Below, piece by piece: positions 1 to 5,697 of a stretch of 5,697 nt of DNA. This DNA comes from an uncultured Alistipes sp. (GTDB taxonomy: Bacteria > Bacteroidota > Bacteroidia > Bacteroidales > Rikenellaceae). The position numbers and the translations under genes were made by a program. The stretch's first letter is position 1; each line of letters starts with the position of its first letter. Where the stretch lies: NCBI GenBank assembly GCA_947173915.1, contig CAMWGZ010000081.1:1-5697 (forward strand), read 5' to 3'. A model generated the notes under the pieces. The model was not told the origin of the DNA, did not search any database, and was given only the letters and a program-made list of their open reading frames with translations.

Positions 1-665
1 GCGGGGATCGGCTCGTCCGGCTGCGGCGCATCGGGAATCGCCCCGAACCACTTTTCGGCCAGGTCGATCATCCGCTCCTCATCCAGGTCGGCCGAAAGCG
101 AAAGGATCGCGTTCGAGGGACGGTAGTGGCGGCGATAGAAGTCGCGCACCTCCGCGAGCGAGGCCGCGGCGATGTGGTCGGGTGTCAGTCCGATGGTGGC
201 CCAACGGTAGGGATGCTCCCGGTAGGCCAGCGCGCGCAGCAGCATCAGCAGATCGCCGTAGGGCTGGTTGAGGTAGCGCTGGCGGAACTCCTCGATGACC
301 ACCCGTTTCTCCGTCTCGAGGCTCTGCGGCGAGAGGTCGAGTCCCGTCATGCGGTCGCTCTCGAGCCAGAGTGCCGTCTCGACATTGGCCTTCGGGAGGG
401 TCATGTAGAAGTCGGTGTAGTCGTTGTTGGTAAAGGCGTTGTTCTCGCCGCACGCCCGCTGCACGGGCGTGTCGAAATCGGGAACGGCAGCCGTCCCGCG
501 GAACATCAGGTGCTCGAACAGATGGGCGAACCCCGTGCGTTCGGGGTTCTCGTTGCGCGCGCCGACCTTATAAAGAAGGTTCACGGCCGCCAACTCGGAG
601 GCCCGGTCGCGGTTCACGACCACCTCCAGTCCGTTGGACAAGGTACGGGTTTTATAAGAAATCAC
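1..665 (-). CDS. M16 family zinc metallopeptidase (partial, C-terminus off the left edge)
   Basis: Inverzincin-type peptidase of the M16B (pitrilysin/processing-peptidase-like) family. The 221 residues visible on the minus strand carry the inverted zinc motif HLFEH: His48 and His52 as zinc ligands and Glu51 as catalytic base. Glu126, in the stretch VIEEFRQRY, is the probable third zinc ligand, at about the family's usual spacing of 74 residues. GENNAFTNND at 73-82 and LNQPYGD at 132-138 are also typical of Bacteroidales members. Residues about 10-155 form the catalytic M16 domain. From about 165 the second (M16_C) domain begins; the rest lies outside the window. There is no signal peptide, so it is probably cytoplasmic. 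No ATG fits: I chose GTG at 663-665, giving a start MISYKTRTLSNGL that aligns with relatives. A TTG at 684-686 would add seven residues (LKKISFH) but lies in the likely -7 promoter box. It is transcribed divergently from nifJ. The family is clear; the physiological substrate is unknown. Confidence 0.9.
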   Translation of the reverse strand, partial: MISYKTRTLSNGLEVVVNRDRASELAAVNLLYKVGARNENPERTGFAHLFEHLMFRGTAAVPDFDTPVQRACGENNAFTNNDYTDFYMTLPKANVETALWLESDRMTGLDLSPQSLETEKRVVIEEFRQRYLNQPYGDLLMLLRALAYREHPYRWATIGLTPDHIAAASLAEVRDFYRRHYRPSNAILSLSADLDEERMIDLAEKWFGAIPDAPQPDEPIP

Positions 666-683
666 GTGGAACGAAATTTTTTT

Positions 684-691
684 CAAAGGTA
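684..691 (-). promoter_or_regulatory. Possible Bacteroidota -7 promoter box for the M16 peptidase
   Basis: Read on the minus strand this is TACCTTTG, an exact match to the Bacteroidetes primary-sigma -7 consensus TAnnTTTG, about 18 bases before the GTG start. It would give a very short, A-rich leader. The only TTTG resembling a -33 element ends about 12 bases upstream, closer than the usual spacing of roughly 19-21, so the assignment is tentative. Confidence 0.35.
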
Positions 692-717
692 CTATTTTCC
701 CCGCAAAAAACGTGCAC

Positions 718-730
718 GACTCCGCGAGTC
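718..730. repeat. Short inverted repeat in the divergent intergenic region
   Basis: GACTC-CGC-GAGTC, five-base perfect arms with a three-base centre. It directly follows an 8-bp palindrome, CGTGCACG, at 711-718. The pair lies between the two divergent genes and upstream of the M16 promoter box. It could be an operator or chance; nothing else in the sequence decides this. Confidence 0.25.
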
Positions 731-777
731 CCGTTTCCGCTTGTTTTTGAAGCAGTTCGCGGGGAATCCCCTGATTG

Positions 778-793
778 TGTTATTTTTATAACA
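778..793. repeat. AT-rich inverted repeat TGTTAT-N4-ATAACA
   Basis: Perfect six-base arms around TTTT, a 16-bp dyad of the size bound by dimeric regulators. It lies about 70 bp upstream of the likely nifJ -7 box. It does not match the FNR consensus (TTGAT-N4-ATCAA), so no regulator is assigned. Confidence 0.25.
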
Positions 794-801
794 TTCAAAT
801 T

Positions 802-826
802 GAGCGGATAATGTACGATTCCGCTC
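802..826. promoter_or_regulatory. Dyad GAGCGGA-N11-TCCGCTC upstream of nifJ (possible operator or hairpin)
   Basis: Perfect seven-base inverted repeat with an 11-base centre, so the arm centres are 18 bp apart, roughly two helical turns. It is followed at once by a second dyad, CGAAAA-N8-TTTTCG at 827-846, and about 12 bp later by the likely nifJ -7 box. This suits a regulator binding just upstream of the promoter. A transcribed hairpin is possible only if transcription starts further upstream. No U-run follows, so it is not a terminator. Confidence 0.3.
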
Positions 827-857
827 CGAAAATGGAGGATTTTTCGTTTAGAATCGT

Positions 858-865
858 TAATTTTG
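858..865 (+). promoter_or_regulatory. Possible Bacteroidota -7 promoter box for nifJ
   Basis: TAATTTTG matches the Bacteroidetes -7 consensus TAnnTTTG exactly and sits 43 bases before the nifJ ATG, predicting an untranslated leader of about 35 bases. No good TTTG -33 element is present at the expected distance; the nearest T-rich stretch (841-849) is too close. The leader has no strong Shine-Dalgarno sequence, only the A-rich AATAAGAG before the ATG, as usual in this phylum. Confidence 0.4.
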
Positions 866-908
866 CGCCGATTTATTACCGAACAGACAATCTAAAACTC
901 AATAAGAG

Positions 909-4451
<3,543 letters not shown>

Positions 4452-4466
4452 CATCCCGGGCAGCAA

Positions 4467-4489
4467 GGGCCGCCCGACAAGGGCGGCCC
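4467..4489 (+). terminator. GC-rich hairpin just after nifJ
   Basis: GGGCCGCCC-GACAA-GGGCGGCCC: a perfect nine-base-pair stem with a five-base loop, 15 bases after the nifJ stop codon. No U-run follows, so alone it would be a weak intrinsic terminator. It may protect the 3' end of the message or slow polymerase ahead of the stronger terminator about 70 bases on. Confidence 0.55.
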
Positions 4490-4555
4490 CGAAAGCCTGA
4501 CAGAGATCCGCCGCGCAAGAGGGGACGCACCGTTCGTTTTGCAAGGTCATTCCAT

Positions 4556-4591
4556 AAAAGAGGCAACGGCTTGAAAACCGTTGCCTCTTTT
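4556..4591 (+). terminator. Rho-independent terminator of nifJ
   Basis: AAAAGAGGCAACGG and CCGTTGCCTCTTTT form a perfect 14-bp stem around the eight-base loop CTTGAAAA, and T-rich sequence (TCTTTTATTTTG) follows. The A-run on the 5' side makes it potentially bidirectional. It separates nifJ from the next gene, supporting two independent transcription units. Confidence 0.88.
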
Positions 4592-4801
4592 ATTTTGCTT
4601 TGCACGCGATCGCGCCGCCCCGGCCTCTCGCCGCCATCGCTCCCGGCACTCCGCCCGGTCCGGCCTCCTGCGGCAGCAACGCAGGCTTTCCCGGCAAACT
4701 GTTTCGCAGCAGCCGCCCGGAATCCGACAGCCCGGACGAGCGGTTGGCACAATTCGTGTCCGGTAGCGGAAAGAATACGAATTTCCAAAAAAAAACCGAC
4801 C

Positions 4802-5697
4802 ATGAAACGACTTCTGCTTATCATCACGGCCCTATGCGGCGGCATCGCCGCTGCGGAGGCCTGCACGGGCATCGCACTGACGGCCCGGGACGGGAGCTAT
4901 GTCCAGGCACGCACCATCGAATGGGCGGGCAGCGAACTGGCCAGCTACTGCGTCTTCATCCCGCGAGGCGAACGGATCGTCTCCCGCACACCCGACAACG
5001 GCCGCGGCCTCGTCTTCACGGCCCGCTACGGAGTGGTGGGACTCTCCGTCGCCGCTCCGGAGTACATCGCCGAGGGGATCAACGAGGCGGGCCTCTCCGC
5101 CGGACTCTTCTATTTCCCCGGCTACGGCAGCTATGCGGACTACGACCCTGCGCAGCGCGACGCGACGCTCCTCGACCTGCAGGCGGTCTCCTGGATGCTG
5201 GCCCGCTTCGCCACCATCGACGAAGTGAAGGAGGCACTCTCCGGGGTCCGGATCGTCGGGGTCGATACCGACGGCATCCCCTCCATGCTCCACTGGCGGC
5301 TGGGCGAGCCGTCGGGCCGGCAGGCGGTTCTGGAGATCGTCGATGGCCAGCCCCATTTCTACGAGAACGAGGTGGGTGTCATAACCAACGCCCCCGGCTT
5401 CCCCTGGCAGGTAACCAACCTGAACAACTACGTCAATCTGCGGCCCGGATCGGCTCCGGCACAGCCGCTCGGAGCCGTCACGCTCCGGCAGTTCGGCGGC
5501 AACGGCGGCTTCCTGGGGCTGCCCGGCGACATGACCCCGCCGTCGCGCTTCGTGCGGGCCGCGCTCTTCCGCGCCTCGGCACCGCAGCAGGAGACGGCCT
5601 TCGGGACAGTTACCCAGTGGTTCCACATAATCACAAACTTCGATGTCCCCATCGGGATCGAGCATCCCCTCGGGATTGGACCCCACATTACGAGAAG
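4802..5697 (+). CDS. Secreted choloylglycine hydrolase / penicillin V acylase family protein (partial, 3' end off the window)
   Basis: N-terminal-nucleophile (Ntn) hydrolase of the linear amide C-N hydrolase family, which cleaves amide bonds in conjugated bile acids, penicillin V or related substrates. The 298 visible residues begin with a signal peptide (MKRLLLIITA..., ending AEA at 18-20). Cleavage there exposes Cys21, the expected N-terminal nucleophile. Other catalytic positions fit: Arg37 exactly 16 residues after the Cys, as Arg18 after Cys2 in Clostridium perfringens bile salt hydrolase (BSH); Glu40 at the Asp21 position, as in RTxEW-type Gram-negative members; Asn94 in GINEAGL; Asn196 in TNAPGF; Arg249 in GDMTPPSRF. 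FHIITNFDVPIGI at 274-286 is also typical. About 40-60 residues are probably missing. It is likely periplasmic or exported. An A-rich leader (CCAAAAAAAAACCGACC) precedes the ATG. Bile salt hydrolysis is plausible for a gut bacterium, but sequence alone does not separate bile acid from penicillin or acyl-homoserine-lactone specificity. Confidence 0.9.
   Translation, partial: MKRLLLIITALCGGIAAAEACTGIALTARDGSYVQARTIEWAGSELASYCVFIPRGERIVSRTPDNGRGLVFTARYGVVGLSVAAPEYIAEGINEAGLSAGLFYFPGYGSYADYDPAQRDATLLDLQAVSWMLARFATIDEVKEALSGVRIVGVDTDGIPSMLHWRLGEPSGRQAVLEIVDGQPHFYENEVGVITNAPGFPWQVTNLNNYVNLRPGSAPAQPLGAVTLRQFGGNGGFLGLPGDMTPPSRFVRAALFRASAPQQETAFGTVTQWFHIITNFDVPIGIEHPLGIGPHITR

Larger units (their letters stand above)
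4452..4801. other. Non-coding region between nifJ and the choloylglycine hydrolase gene
   Basis: These 350 bases hold two hairpins (4467-4489 and 4556-4591). A C-rich stretch from about 4610 to 4740 has no credible gene; its short open frames encode Arg-rich, low-complexity peptides. An A-rich leader lies immediately before ATG 4802. No tRNA, known riboswitch or insertion-sequence end is recognisable. A poor promoter candidate for the next gene is TTCG at 4753-4756 with TACGAATT at 4776-4783, spaced by 19 bases but matching the Bacteroidota boxes only loosely. Confidence 0.6.

Noticed and set aside
126..791. A 221-codon plus-strand open frame opposite the M16 peptidase
   Set aside because: It overlaps the M16 gene on the opposite strand, whose HxxEH motif and conserved blocks are clear. 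The plus-strand product resembles no family and ends in intergenic sequence.
797..811. Lac-operator-like sequence AATTGAGCGGATAA
   Set aside because: It shares ten contiguous bases (GAGCGGATAA) with lacO but lacks the two bases after TTG and the matching second half. No LacI-family gene is visible. It is better viewed as part of the 802-826 dyad.
4581..4766. Small plus-strand open frame of 61 codons in the nifJ-hydrolase gap
   Set aside because: It starts inside the terminator stem, is Arg/Ser/Gln-rich low-complexity sequence and has no ribosome site or recognisable domain.
4832..5686. A 284-codon minus-strand open frame opposite the choloylglycine hydrolase
   Set aside because: The plus strand encodes a complete set of choloylglycine-hydrolase catalytic residues and a signal peptide; the minus-strand product is a shadow without a recognisable fold.

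Overview
The window looks like chromosomal DNA from a GC-rich Bacteroidota, most likely a gut anaerobe of the Alistipes/Rikenellaceae kind. Support for this: strongly G/C-ending codons; gene starts preceded by A-rich leaders instead of Shine-Dalgarno sequences; TAnnTTTG-type -7 promoter boxes; and the gene content (a Bacteroidales-style M16 protease, a single-chain pyruvate:ferredoxin oxidoreductase and a secreted choloylglycine-hydrolase-family enzyme). The genus is an inference, not something the sequence proves.

Layout. Positions 1-665, minus strand: N-terminal half of an M16 (pitrilysin-type) zinc protease, running off the left edge. Positions 666-908: AT-rich divergent intergenic region with a possible promoter for each neighbour and several small inverted repeats. 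Positions 909-4451, plus strand: nifJ, encoding pyruvate:ferredoxin (flavodoxin) oxidoreductase (PFOR), with all expected domains along 1180 codons. It is interrupted by an in-frame TAG at codon 1030 (3996-3998), where family members normally carry lysine. Positions 4452-4801: non-coding, with a GC-rich hairpin and then a strong rho-independent terminator. Positions 4802-5697, plus strand: a secreted linear-amide C-N hydrolase (bile salt hydrolase / penicillin V acylase family), running off the right edge.

The three genes look like independent transcription units and do not form a pathway. PFOR is the central anaerobic enzyme that makes acetyl-CoA, CO2 and reduced ferredoxin from pyruvate. 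The choloylglycine-family enzyme would act outside the cytoplasm, plausibly on conjugated bile acids. The M16 protease is a cytoplasmic housekeeping-type peptidase.

I see no undescribed multi-gene system here. The main point of interest is the amber codon in nifJ. It comes just after a short stretch in which several otherwise conserved residues are changed, and it would remove the fourth cysteine of the proximal iron-sulfur cluster. Local sequence error is the simplest explanation; a real nonsense mutation or readthrough are the alternatives.
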